Notes under the pieces: generated by a model
Database searches by the model: none
What the model saw: only the letters and a program-made list of their open reading frames with translations
Told to the model about the DNA's origin: nothing
Made by a program: the position numbers and the translations under genes
Shown here: positions 1 through 5,024 of the stretch, in pieces
How the letters are laid out: each line of letters starts with the position of its first letter
How positions within the stretch are numbered: position 1 is the first letter of the stretch
Assembly: GCA_900762245.1 (NCBI GenBank)
Contig: CAAFFR010000098.1
Location: forward strand, 1 to 6,923
Origin: an uncultured Oscillospiraceae bacterium
GTDB lineage: Bacteria > Bacillota_A > Clostridia > Oscillospirales > Oscillospiraceae
DNA length: 6,923 nt
Direction: 5' to 3'

Positions 1-1312
1 AATCGTCGATGGTGATAGTACCGGCGACCAGGGAGTCGATGGGAGCGAAGAAGGTGTCGGAAACAGTGACACCGGGGATCTCACCGAAGGCAGCGAAGCC
101 GCCCAGAGCGGAGGTAGCGCCGTTGTCATAGATGGAGTAGAACATCTTCTGCTCGCCTTCCATGCCGTCAGCAACACCAACGATGGGCTGTGCAGCGCCA
201 GCGGTAGCGAAGATGGAAGCAGCCTTGTCGGAGTACAGGAAGGCCACGAACTGCTCAGCCTCAGCGATGTGCTCAGCAGCAGCGGGGATCCAGGCCTGCT
301 CGATCCAGCAGAAGGAGCAAGGAGCGTTGCCAGCAGCGGGAACAGCGGTCATGCCCCAAGCGAAGGTGTCGCCCAGAGTAGCTGCGTAGTCAGCCATCTC
401 ACCGGTGATCCAGGTGCCGTTGGGCATGAACAGAGCGGAGCCGTTCATGGGCATCTGCTGGTTCTTGGTGAAGTCCTGGTTGTTAGCCTGAGCGGGGGTA
501 GAAGGATGGGTGTAGTCAGCCAGCTTGTCCAGGATAGCCAGCAGGGTCTGGCCGTTCTCGGAGTCCCAAGCGCCCTCTTCGTAGTTGGTGACAGCGTTGA
601 AGAACTCGGGGCCGCCGATGGCGTTCATCAGAGCGAACATGAAAGCGTCATAGTAGCCAGCGGTGGGGTAGGTGAACAGAGCGATGCCCTCAGCAGCGGC
701 CACATCGCCCAGAGCCCACATCTCGTCCCAGGTGGTGGGAACTTCCCAGCCCTTGTCCTCAAACAGCTTTGCGTTGTAGAACAGGCCGCAGGGAGAGTAG
801 AACATGGGAGCCATGTAGGTCTTGCCATCGGCATAAGGATTGGTGGCAGAAGTAGCGGTGAAGCCGGGGATGATCTTCTCAGCGGGGGTGGTGGATTCGC
901 CGGGGATGGTGGTAGCCAGCATATTGGTCAGGTCGTGCATAGCGTTAGCCTTAACCAGCTGCTCGGTCAGACCTGCGGGACGGCCCAGAGCCAGGTGGAC
1001 AACGTCGGGGAACTCGCCGTTCTGCATGGGGCCGGACAGAACATCCTCCAGGTTCTTGTCGGTGGTCAGCTCAACCTTGATGCCGGTCTCAGCTTCGAAA
1101 GCGGCAGCAACGTCAGCCCAGACCTGAGAGCCGTAAGCGGTCTCGATGGCAGCGACCTTGATGGTCACAGCTTCTGCAGCGGGAGCCTCAGTGGCAGCAG
1201 GAGCCTCAGTCTTGGGAGCCTCGGTAGCAGCGGGAGCTTCTTCCTTAGCGCCGCAGGCAGCCAGAGACATAACCATGGCCAGAGCCAGCAGAAGTGCAAT
1301 GATCTTCTTCAT
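1..1312 (-). CDS. Carbohydrate ABC transporter substrate-binding lipoprotein (C-terminus beyond window)
   Basis: Extracytoplasmic solute-binding lipoprotein that should capture a sugar or oligosaccharide and pass it to ABC permeases, which are not in view. The first 437 residues are visible and uninterrupted. Residues 1-20 form a lipoprotein signal peptide (MKK, a hydrophobic core, lipobox LAAC with Cys20). Residues 21-48 are an Ala/Pro/Glu/Thr linker containing APAATEAP twice (26-33 and 37-44). The mature domain starts near Val49 and carries typical family-1 binding-protein sequence such as AFEAETGIKVEL, PTTWDEM and LFTYPTAGYYDAF. From memory it resembles the CPR_0540-type family (TIGR03850) linked to lacto-N-biose/galacto-N-biose uptake; the ligand is inferred, not shown. 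The start is supported by GGAGG (plus-strand 1321-1325) 8 nt upstream. It is divergent from an AraC-type regulator. Alanine is mostly GCT, unlike neighbouring genes that prefer GCC, suggesting high expression. Family length suggests only a short C-terminal piece is missing. Confidence 0.93.
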   Translation of the reverse strand, partial: MKKIIALLLALAMVMSLAACGAKEEAPAATEAPKTEAPAATEAPAAEAVTIKVAAIETAYGSQVWADVAAAFEAETGIKVELTTDKNLEDVLSGPMQNGEFPDVVHLALGRPAGLTEQLVKANAMHDLTNMLATTIPGESTTPAEKIIPGFTATSATNPYADGKTYMAPMFYSPCGLFYNAKLFEDKGWEVPTTWDEMWALGDVAAAEGIALFTYPTAGYYDAFMFALMNAIGGPEFFNAVTNYEEGAWDSENGQTLLAILDKLADYTHPSTPAQANNQDFTKNQQMPMNGSALFMPNGTWITGEMADYAATLGDTFAWGMTAVPAAGNAPCSFCWIEQAWIPAAAEHIAEAEQFVAFLYSDKAASIFATAGAAQPIVGVADGMEGEQKMFYSIYDNGATSALGGFAAFGEIPGVTVSDTFFAPIDSLVAGTITIDD

Positions 1313-1372
1313 TTGTTATTCCTCCATATTATTTTGTTTGAAATTTTGCGGATGCCTTTTTCCGCTGTATTT

Positions 1373-1400
1373 AGTATACAAAATATCCTGACTTTCTCAA
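1373..1400 (-). promoter_or_regulatory. Sigma-A-type promoter of the binding-protein gene
   Basis: Read on the minus strand, TTGAGA (1400-1395) serves as -35 and TATACT (1378-1373) as -10, with a 16-bp spacer. Transcription would begin near 1366, giving a leader of about 54 nt that ends in the GGAGG ribosome-binding site. Both boxes match the housekeeping consensus at most positions. The -35 lies inside the inverted repeat and a few bases from the direct repeats, so it is well placed for control. Confidence 0.75.
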
Positions 1401-1410
1401 GCAGGATATT
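1382..1410. repeat. 9-bp perfect inverted repeat bracketing the -35 box
   Basis: AATATCCTG (1382-1390) and CAGGATATT (1402-1410) are perfect inverted copies separated by 11 bp. The -35 hexamer of the binding-protein promoter sits in the gap and one arm lies in the promoter spacer. The other arm shares bases with the proximal direct repeat. Possible readings are a repressor operator, or a third inverted half-site for the same regulator. An intrinsic terminator is unlikely because it would lie upstream of the transcription start. Confidence 0.6.
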
Positions 1411-1432
1411 GCGTATTTTTTTATAGATATTG
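1405..1432 (-). promoter_or_regulatory. Paired direct repeats, candidate AraC-type activator site
   Basis: On the minus strand the heptamer CAATATC occurs at 1432-1426 and again at 1411-1405. The start-to-start distance is 21 bp, two helical turns. The promoter-proximal copy ends 4 bp before the -35 box. AraC-family activators typically bind tandem same-orientation half-sites about 21 bp apart next to or overlapping the -35. The repeats are seen directly; assigning them to the divergent regulator is inference. Confidence 0.55.
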
Positions 1433-1552
1433 TCATCCAGAGATTTTCAGCATTTCGTTCAGTATGTACATCCCAAAATTGTGCACTTCGTATAGCTTTG
1501 TGCAAAATAGAACATTCCCTTCTGAATTTTTCTTTTTATGATGTAATTTTCC

Positions 1553-1578
1553 TGTTGTAAAAAGCAACAAAATATAAT
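1553..1578 (+). promoter_or_regulatory. Probable promoter of the AraC-type regulator gene, with a short inverted repeat
   Basis: A perfect -10 hexamer TATAAT lies at 1573-1578, giving a start near 1585 and a 30-nt leader. No good -35 is found at 15-18 bp spacing. Instead TGTTG (1553-1557) and CAACA (1565-1569) form an inverted repeat over the place where the -35 should be. This suggests a weak or regulated promoter, possibly autoregulated. TTGTAA at 1555-1560 is only 12 bp from the -10, too close to serve as a normal -35. Confidence 0.5.
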
Positions 1579-1614
1579 ACCATATCAATAATCCTAAAAA
1601 AGCGGAGTCAACCC

Positions 1615-2457
1615 ATGAGCAGATATTATTACAGTCTGAATAAAGACCAGTCTTTTACCATTCGCGGAACTGCAAAATTGCTGAATATTGCCAGTTCCCG
1701 GTATGGCGGCGACTGGCATTCCGTACCCCACACCCACAACCACACAGAACTGTTTTTCATTGTCAGCGGCAAGGGACAGTTCCTGATCCAGGATCAGTTT
1801 TTCCCTGTTGGCATCAACAATCTGGTGATCATCAACCCCAATGTTCTCCATACAGAAGACAGCCTGAACGCCCAGCCTCTGGAATACATCGTGTTGGGAA
1901 TCGATGGCATAGAGCTTGCCAATGACGAAAATTCCAACGGCCGGTTCAGCATTCTGGACCATATGGAAAGTGTGGAGATTTCCGGCTGTCTGCGTAACAT
2001 TCTCCGGGAGATGGAACAGAAAAGCACCGGCTACGAGGATGTCTGCCAGGCTTACATGGAGATCCTGATCATCCGCCTGATGCGCAGCACCACTCTCTCC
2101 GTTCCCTCGGAACCTCAGATCAGTTCCGGCAACCGCCAGTGCGCCGCTGTCCGCCGCTACATCGACCTGCATTTCAAGGAACCCCTTACCCTGGAGCAGC
2201 TGGCGGAAGAATCCCACATGAACAAATATTATCTCTCCCACTCCTTCAAACGGGAATATGGCACCTCCCCCATCAATTACATGATCTCCCGCAGGATCGA
2301 GGAAAGCAAATATCTGCTGGCAGAGACCGACCTGTCCATGACCCAAATTGCCCAGCTTCTGGGATTCTCCTCCTTGAGCTACTTCTCCCAGGTCTTCCGA
2401 AGAACCCAGTCCGTCAGCCCCCTGGAATACCGCCAGAGCACAAAAACCATACCGTAA
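1615..2457 (+). CDS. AraC-family transcriptional regulator with N-terminal cupin sensor domain
   Basis: A 280-residue cytoplasmic DNA-binding regulator of the usual AraC/XylS length. Residues about 30-85 form the cupin-like ligand domain, with the motif H39-T-H-N-H43-T-E45 and a later H79, as in the sugar-responsive subgroup. Residues about 178-273 form the C-terminal double helix-turn-helix: the first HTH is near 193-215 (LEQLAEESHMNKYYLSHSF), the second near 241-264, followed by the family signature FRRTQSVSPLEYR. The ATG is preceded by GGAG (1604-1607) at 7 nt. It is transcribed divergently from a sugar-binding lipoprotein gene, the usual arrangement for a local regulator that senses the transported sugar or a breakdown product. 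Target and ligand are inferred. A strong terminator follows immediately, so it is monocistronic. Confidence 0.95.
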   Translation: MSRYYYSLNKDQSFTIRGTAKLLNIASSRYGGDWHSVPHTHNHTELFFIVSGKGQFLIQDQFFPVGINNLVIINPNVLHTEDSLNAQPLEYIVLGIDGIELANDENSNGRFSILDHMESVEISGCLRNILREMEQKSTGYEDVCQAYMEILIIRLMRSTTLSVPSEPQISSGNRQCAAVRRYIDLHFKEPLTLEQLAEESHMNKYYLSHSFKREYGTSPINYMISRRIEESKYLLAETDLSMTQIAQLLGFSSLSYFSQVFRRTQSVSPLEYRQSTKTIP

Positions 2458-2482
2458 CCGCCGGAACCCCCGGCGGTTTTTT
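2456..2482 (+). terminator. Intrinsic terminator of the AraC-type regulator gene
   Basis: AACCGCCGG (2456-2464) pairs perfectly with CCGGCGGTT (2470-2478) around a 5-nt loop, and the transcript continues as a run of six Ts (2477-2482). The hairpin begins inside the TAA stop codon of the regulator. It separates this gene from the downstream membrane operon, which has its own promoter. Confidence 0.92.
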
Positions 2483-2494
2483 CTGCTTCCACGC

Positions 2495-2523
2495 TTGACA
2501 TTCTGATATCTTTTTGATATCAT
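2495..2523 (+). promoter_or_regulatory. Strong sigma-A-type promoter of the SPFH operon
   Basis: A perfect -35 TTGACA (2495-2500) is followed by a 17-bp spacer and the -10 TATCAT (2518-2523), one mismatch from consensus. Transcription should start near 2530. The leader contains AAAGGAGG (2546-2553), 8 nt before the first start codon. No other convincing promoter was seen in the downstream genes, so it probably drives all six. Confidence 0.88.
2504..2522. promoter_or_regulatory. Perfect inverted repeat inside the SPFH promoter, candidate repressor operator
   Basis: TGATATC (2504-2510) and GATATCA (2516-2522) are perfect inverted copies separated by TTTTT. The 19-bp element fills most of the -35/-10 spacer and covers five of the six -10 bases, so a bound dimer would block RNA polymerase. 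The binding protein is unknown; the operon's own ribbon-helix-helix protein is one candidate, since Arc-type proteins recognise short palindromes. It is not a terminator, because it precedes the transcription start. Confidence 0.6.
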
Positions 2524-2561
2524 TTAGATAGAAGAAACAATTACCAAAGGAGGTTATTTTT

Positions 2562-3542
2562 ATGACAGAAAAGGTATTGAACAAAAACCGCAACGGTATG
2601 GCCATGCTGCTGATCCTGATGGGCACCCTGCTGGGCGGCATCATCGGAGGGACCTATATGCTGATGACCAGCGGAGAGAACGGCTGGCTGGCGATTCCCG
2701 GTCTGCTGTGCCTGTTCGCAGCAGTTGCCGCAGGCATCGCCCTGTCCGGTCTGAAGGTTCTGAAGCCCCAGGAAGCACTGGTGCTGACCCTCTTCGGCAG
2801 ATATATCGGCACCCTCAAGGGTGAGGGCTTCTACTGGGTCAACCCCTTCTGCTCCGCCGTCAATCCCGCCGCCGGCACCGTGCTGAATCAGAGCGGCGAC
2901 GTTAAGTCCGCCCGTCCGGATCTGACCGGCAACAAAATGTCCCTGAAAATCATGACCCTCAGCAACAACCGCCAGAAGATCAACGACTGCCTTGGCAATC
3001 CCGTGGAGATCGGCATTGCCGTCATGTGGCGTGTGGTTGACACCGCCAAAGCCGCCTTTAATGTGGATAATTACAAAGCATTCCTGTCTTTGCAGTGCGA
3101 CAGCGCTCTGCGGAACATCGTTCAGATGTACCCCTACGATTCCGCCCCCAACGTGGACACCACCGGTGACGGCATTGCCGATGACGGCAGCCTGAGAGGC
3201 TCTACCGAAGTGGTGGTGGCCCGGATCAAGGAAGAGATTCAGTCCCGGGTGGAGGATGCCGGTCTGGAGATCGTGGATGCCCGGATCACGTATCTCGCCT
3301 ACGCCCCGGAAATCGCCGCGGTCATGCTCCAGCGCCAGCAGGCCAGCGCCATCGTGGATGCCCGGAAGCTCATCGTGGACGGTGCCGTGGGTATGGTGGA
3401 AATGGCACTGGAACGGCTGAATGAAAATCACATCGTCGACCTGGACGAGGAGCGGAAGGCCGCCATGGTCTCCAATCTGCTGGTGGTCCTCTGCGGAAAC
3501 AAGGATGCCCAGCCCATCGTCAACTCCGGCTCCCTGTACTAA
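2562..3542 (+). CDS. SPFH (stomatin/prohibitin/Band 7) domain membrane protein with two N-terminal TM segments
   Basis: A 326-residue membrane protein. Two hydrophobic segments lie near residues 11-35 and 42-62, followed by an SPFH domain from about 66 (KPQEALVLTLFGRYIGTLKG, then GFYWVNPF). It continues through EIGIAVMWRVVDTAKAAFNV (149-168) and an EDAGLEIVDARITYLAYAPE stretch (231-250). The C-terminal tail (AMVSNLLVVLCG, then QPIVNSGSLY) matches from memory a conserved SPFH subfamily often encoded beside a small Arc-like protein. SPFH proteins oligomerise at membranes and organise microdomains or modulate proteases; the role here is unknown. It lacks the long coiled-coil tail of flotillins, and no NfeD gene is adjacent. 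Residues 199-209 (DTTGDGIADDG) resemble a calcium-binding loop. The start is supported by AAAGGAGG at 8 nt. It is the first gene of the operon. Confidence 0.92.
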   Translation: MTEKVLNKNRNGMAMLLILMGTLLGGIIGGTYMLMTSGENGWLAIPGLLCLFAAVAAGIALSGLKVLKPQEALVLTLFGRYIGTLKGEGFYWVNPFCSAVNPAAGTVLNQSGDVKSARPDLTGNKMSLKIMTLSNNRQKINDCLGNPVEIGIAVMWRVVDTAKAAFNVDNYKAFLSLQCDSALRNIVQMYPYDSAPNVDTTGDGIADDGSLRGSTEVVVARIKEEIQSRVEDAGLEIVDARITYLAYAPEIAAVMLQRQQASAIVDARKLIVDGAVGMVEMALERLNENHIVDLDEERKAAMVSNLLVVLCGNKDAQPIVNSGSLY

Positions 3543-3545
3543 GCC

Positions 3546-3797
3546 ATGGCCGCAGCACAGAAGAAGGAAGGGCCCCTGAGACTGGCCCCCGACAATCAGA
3601 AAAAGCAGGTCCCCCTGCGCCTGTCTCCCAAGCTCTACAACGCCATCGCCGCCTGGGCCGAGGACGATTTCCGCAGCGTCAACGGTCAGATCGAGTATCT
3701 GCTGACGGAGTGCGTCAAGCAGCGAAAGAAAAACGGCGGATATGTCTCCGACGAACTGGATAAACCCTTGGAACTGGATTTTCTGAAGGAGGTATGA
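3546..3797 (+). CDS. Small Arc-like ribbon-helix-helix protein
   Basis: An 83-residue protein with a ribbon-helix-helix fold in its middle: a beta strand near 20-27 (KKQVPLRLS), helix A near 28-41 ([14 protein letters not shown]), then [11 protein letters not shown] leading helix B (43-60). This is the Arc/MetJ-type pattern of a dimeric DNA-binding protein. An acidic, hydrophobic tail follows ([15 protein letters not shown]). The ATG lies 3 nt after the SPFH stop codon and has no recognisable Shine-Dalgarno sequence, so it is probably translated by coupling to the SPFH gene. From memory, Arc-like genes follow SPFH genes of this subfamily in many bacteria, arguing for a shared function. It could autoregulate the operon through the promoter palindrome, or could serve a protein-binding role; neither is shown. 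Confidence 0.88.
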   Translation: MAAAQKKEGPLRLAPDNQKKQVPLRLSPKLYNAIAAWAEDDFRSVNGQIEYLLTECVKQRKKNGGYVSDELDKPLELDFLKEV

Positions 3798-3799
3798 TT

Positions 3800-4138
3800 A
3801 TGAAAGAATTTCTGCTGCCCTTTGCCTGTCTTGCAGCCTTCGGTCTGTTTGTGATGTGGCTGCGGACACTTCCTTTCCGTGAAAAACGATCCAGGGAACC
3901 GGAACAGACCGCCCACGCCCGGCTTTTGTCCCGCCGGGTAGAAACCGGTACCAACCGAACCGGACGTTCCTCCGGCTTGGGATATAACTACGTTGTGACC
4001 TTCCAGCTTAATGACGGCTCTATTCTGGAGCTGTACACCCACGATGTGGAGTACGGCGCTCTCCGGGAGGGCATGTCCGGCAAGCTCAGCTGGCACAAGC
4101 AAAATATGACGGGCTTTGAGCCCGATATGGAGGTTTGA
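3800..4138 (+). CDS. DUF2500-like membrane-anchored protein
   Basis: A 112-residue protein with one N-terminal TM segment (about residues 4-22, LLPFACLAAFGLFVMWL), a basic stretch, and a beta-rich domain (about 38-107) with YNYVVTFQLNDGSILEL and EYGALREGMSGKLSWHKQNMTGFE. This pattern resembles the DUF2500 family (E. coli YhhM type), whose function is not established. The start at 3800 is chosen because GGAGG (3788-3792) is 7 nt upstream. An in-frame ATG at 3794 that overlaps the previous stop codon lies only 1 nt from that site. It forms part of the SPFH operon and is probably a paralogue of the following gene. The domain should face the cytoplasm or the outside depending on topology, which the sequence does not settle. 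Confidence 0.87.
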   Translation: MKEFLLPFACLAAFGLFVMWLRTLPFREKRSREPEQTAHARLLSRRVETGTNRTGRSSGLGYNYVVTFQLNDGSILELYTHDVEYGALREGMSGKLSWHKQNMTGFEPDMEV

Positions 4139-4140
4139 AT

Positions 4141-4452
4141 ATGAGTGGAATCTGCCCCTGCACCATGGGAAACAGCATCTCCAAGGCCCTGTTCGGCATG
4201 CGGGATGCTAAAAAACACAACAGCGAAGAACCCCGGCAGTCCGCAAAAGCCACTGTCCTGTCCCGGACGGTCCAGCGCACCAATAAGATCACCAATTTCC
4301 AGGAAAGCCCCTGGCTGTATCTGGTTACGTTCCGAACTGAGGAAGGCGCAGAACTGGAACTGCAGGTCAAGGAAGATGCCTACCCTCAGCTGAAAGAGGA
4401 AACAACCTGGACCATTACCTGGCAGGGCGAGGAATTGGTATCCTTTGAATAA
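4141..4452 (+). CDS. DUF2500-like soluble paralogue of the preceding gene
   Basis: A 103-residue protein whose region 36-103 aligns with the preceding gene. TVLSRTVQRTNK matches LLSRRVETGTNR, then LYLVTFRTEEGAELEL matches YNYVVTFQLNDGSILEL, and WTITWQGEELVSFE matches GKLSWHKQNMTGFE. It has no TM segment; the N-terminus is MSGICPCTMGNSISKALFGM, with Cys5 and Cys7 in a CPC pair, so it is probably cytoplasmic. The pair looks like a tandem duplication in which one copy lost or never had the anchor. The start at 4141 has GGAGG (4129-4133) 7 nt upstream, preferred over an in-frame TTG at 4135. The function is unknown; heteromeric pairing with its neighbour is a guess. Confidence 0.85.
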   Translation: MSGICPCTMGNSISKALFGMRDAKKHNSEEPRQSAKATVLSRTVQRTNKITNFQESPWLYLVTFRTEEGAELELQVKEDAYPQLKEETTWTITWQGEELVSFE

Positions 4453-4467
4453 AAAGGAGGTCTACTT

Positions 4468-4791
4468 ATGGCGTGGAAACCCTATCAGGATCAGCAAAAC
4501 AAGGCTTACAGCAGCATTCTGACCACCTTATTCCCGGAACAGACAAAAACACTTCCCCGCATCCTTGTATGGAGCGTCATTTTCCTGCTGGATCTGAGCC
4601 TCTGCGTGTTCGGTGCCTTCCATTTCGGCCTGCTGCAATTTGGAAATTACCGCAATACCACCGAAGCCACGCTGGGCATCCTGCCTCTGCTGGCAGCCGT
4701 CCTCGGCATTTTCTGGCTGCAGGGTGTCCTCTGGGGCTGGATCACCAGCTTTTTCAAAAAGAGAAAGGAAGATCGCAGTGTTTCCTTATAA
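4468..4791 (+). CDS. Small membrane protein with two TM segments, unknown function
   Basis: A 107-residue protein not recognised as a named family. A hydrophilic N-terminus (MAWKPYQDQQNKAYSS) is followed by two hydrophobic segments, about 31-55 (ILVWSVIFLLDLSLCVFG) and 68-94 (LGILPLLAAVLGIFWLQGVLWGW), and a strongly basic end (FFKKRKEDR). By the positive-inside rule both ends are probably cytoplasmic. AAGGAGG lies 8-9 nt before the ATG, and the gap from the preceding gene is 15 nt, so it is co-transcribed. Its stop codon lies inside the next gene. It may anchor or partner the SPFH protein, but this rests only on operon position. Confidence 0.82.
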   Translation: MAWKPYQDQQNKAYSSILTTLFPEQTKTLPRILVWSVIFLLDLSLCVFGAFHFGLLQFGNYRNTTEATLGILPLLAAVLGIFWLQGVLWGWITSFFKKRKEDRSVSL

Positions 4792-4981
4792 ATTACCGTT
4801 AAAATTCATTCTGCTTTGGATTGTAAACCTCGCCATCCTGGTGGCCATCTCTCTGTACACCGGCTTTCATGAAATTCTGATGGATGTCATCGTCGGACAG
4901 GTCCACTGGATCTATCTGGCAGCGGGCGGCATCCTGGCTGGTCTGGAAGAAGCCCTCTGGGATAAGCTGAAAGGCAATTGA
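4778..4981 (+). CDS. Very small membrane protein with GTG start, unknown function
   Basis: A 67-residue open frame from GTG at 4778, overlapping the preceding gene by 14 nt, with AAAGGAAG (4764-4771) as a plausible ribosome-binding site. Two hydrophobic segments are seen, about 9-27 (KFILLWIVNLAILVAISLY) and 43-60 (HWIYLAAGGILAGLEEAL). The charged C-terminus (WDKLKGN) ends 6 nt before the terminator hairpin, marking it as the last gene of the operon. An ATG start at 4613 in the same frame is possible, but that would overlap the previous gene almost entirely. The product is unrecognised; the overlap points to translational coupling with the preceding membrane protein. Confidence 0.72.
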   Translation: MFPYKLPLKFILLWIVNLAILVAISLYTGFHEILMDVIVGQVHWIYLAAGGILAGLEEALWDKLKGN

Positions 4982-4987
4982 ACAGAC

Positions 4988-5016
4988 AAAAGGCGTGCTG
5001 CAACAGCACGCCTTTT
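4988..5016. terminator. Bidirectional intrinsic terminator between convergent genes
   Basis: AAAAGGCGTGCTG (4988-5000) pairs perfectly with CAGCACGCCTTTT (5004-5016) around a 3-nt loop, giving 13 base pairs with T-runs on either strand. It starts 6 nt after the last stop codon of the plus-strand operon and ends 8 nt before the stop codon of the minus-strand adenylate-forming enzyme, so it should terminate both. Confidence 0.9.
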
Positions 5017-5024
5017 CCTATACA

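Larger units (their letters stand above)
1313..1614. promoter_or_regulatory. Divergent A+T-rich control region between the binding protein and the AraC regulator
   Basis: This 302-bp spacer has no convincing gene. Its left third carries the minus-strand promoter, direct repeats and inverted repeat listed separately. Its right end carries the plus-strand -10 box and a short inverted repeat. In the middle the heptamer TTGTGCA occurs twice in the same orientation (1479-1485 and 1498-1504, 19 bp apart), which could be further regulator half-sites or chance. On the minus-strand transcript, GCGGA/TCCGC (1348-1352 with 1361-1365) could form a weak hairpin close to the predicted 5' end. Confidence 0.75.

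Noticed and set aside
269..1426. Long plus-strand open frame (385 codons) opposite the binding-protein gene
   Set aside because: It is codon-register antisense of the intact binding protein, with a Ser/Gly/His-rich low-complexity translation. It stays open because the real gene avoids the codons that would give stops on the other strand.
1313..1614. A catabolite-repression (cre) site in the divergent spacer
   Set aside because: I looked for the TGnAAnCGnTnnCA-type pattern on both strands and found no acceptable match.
1594..2523. Minus-strand open frame of 309 codons over the AraC-type gene
   Set aside because: It is antisense to a clear AraC-family protein, crosses the terminator, has no ribosome-binding site and resembles no protein known to me.
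2541..3431. Minus-strand open frame of 296 codons over the SPFH gene
   Set aside because: The His/Gly/Gln-rich translation is typical of an antisense shadow, and the opposite strand has a well-supported SPFH gene with promoter and ribosome-binding site.
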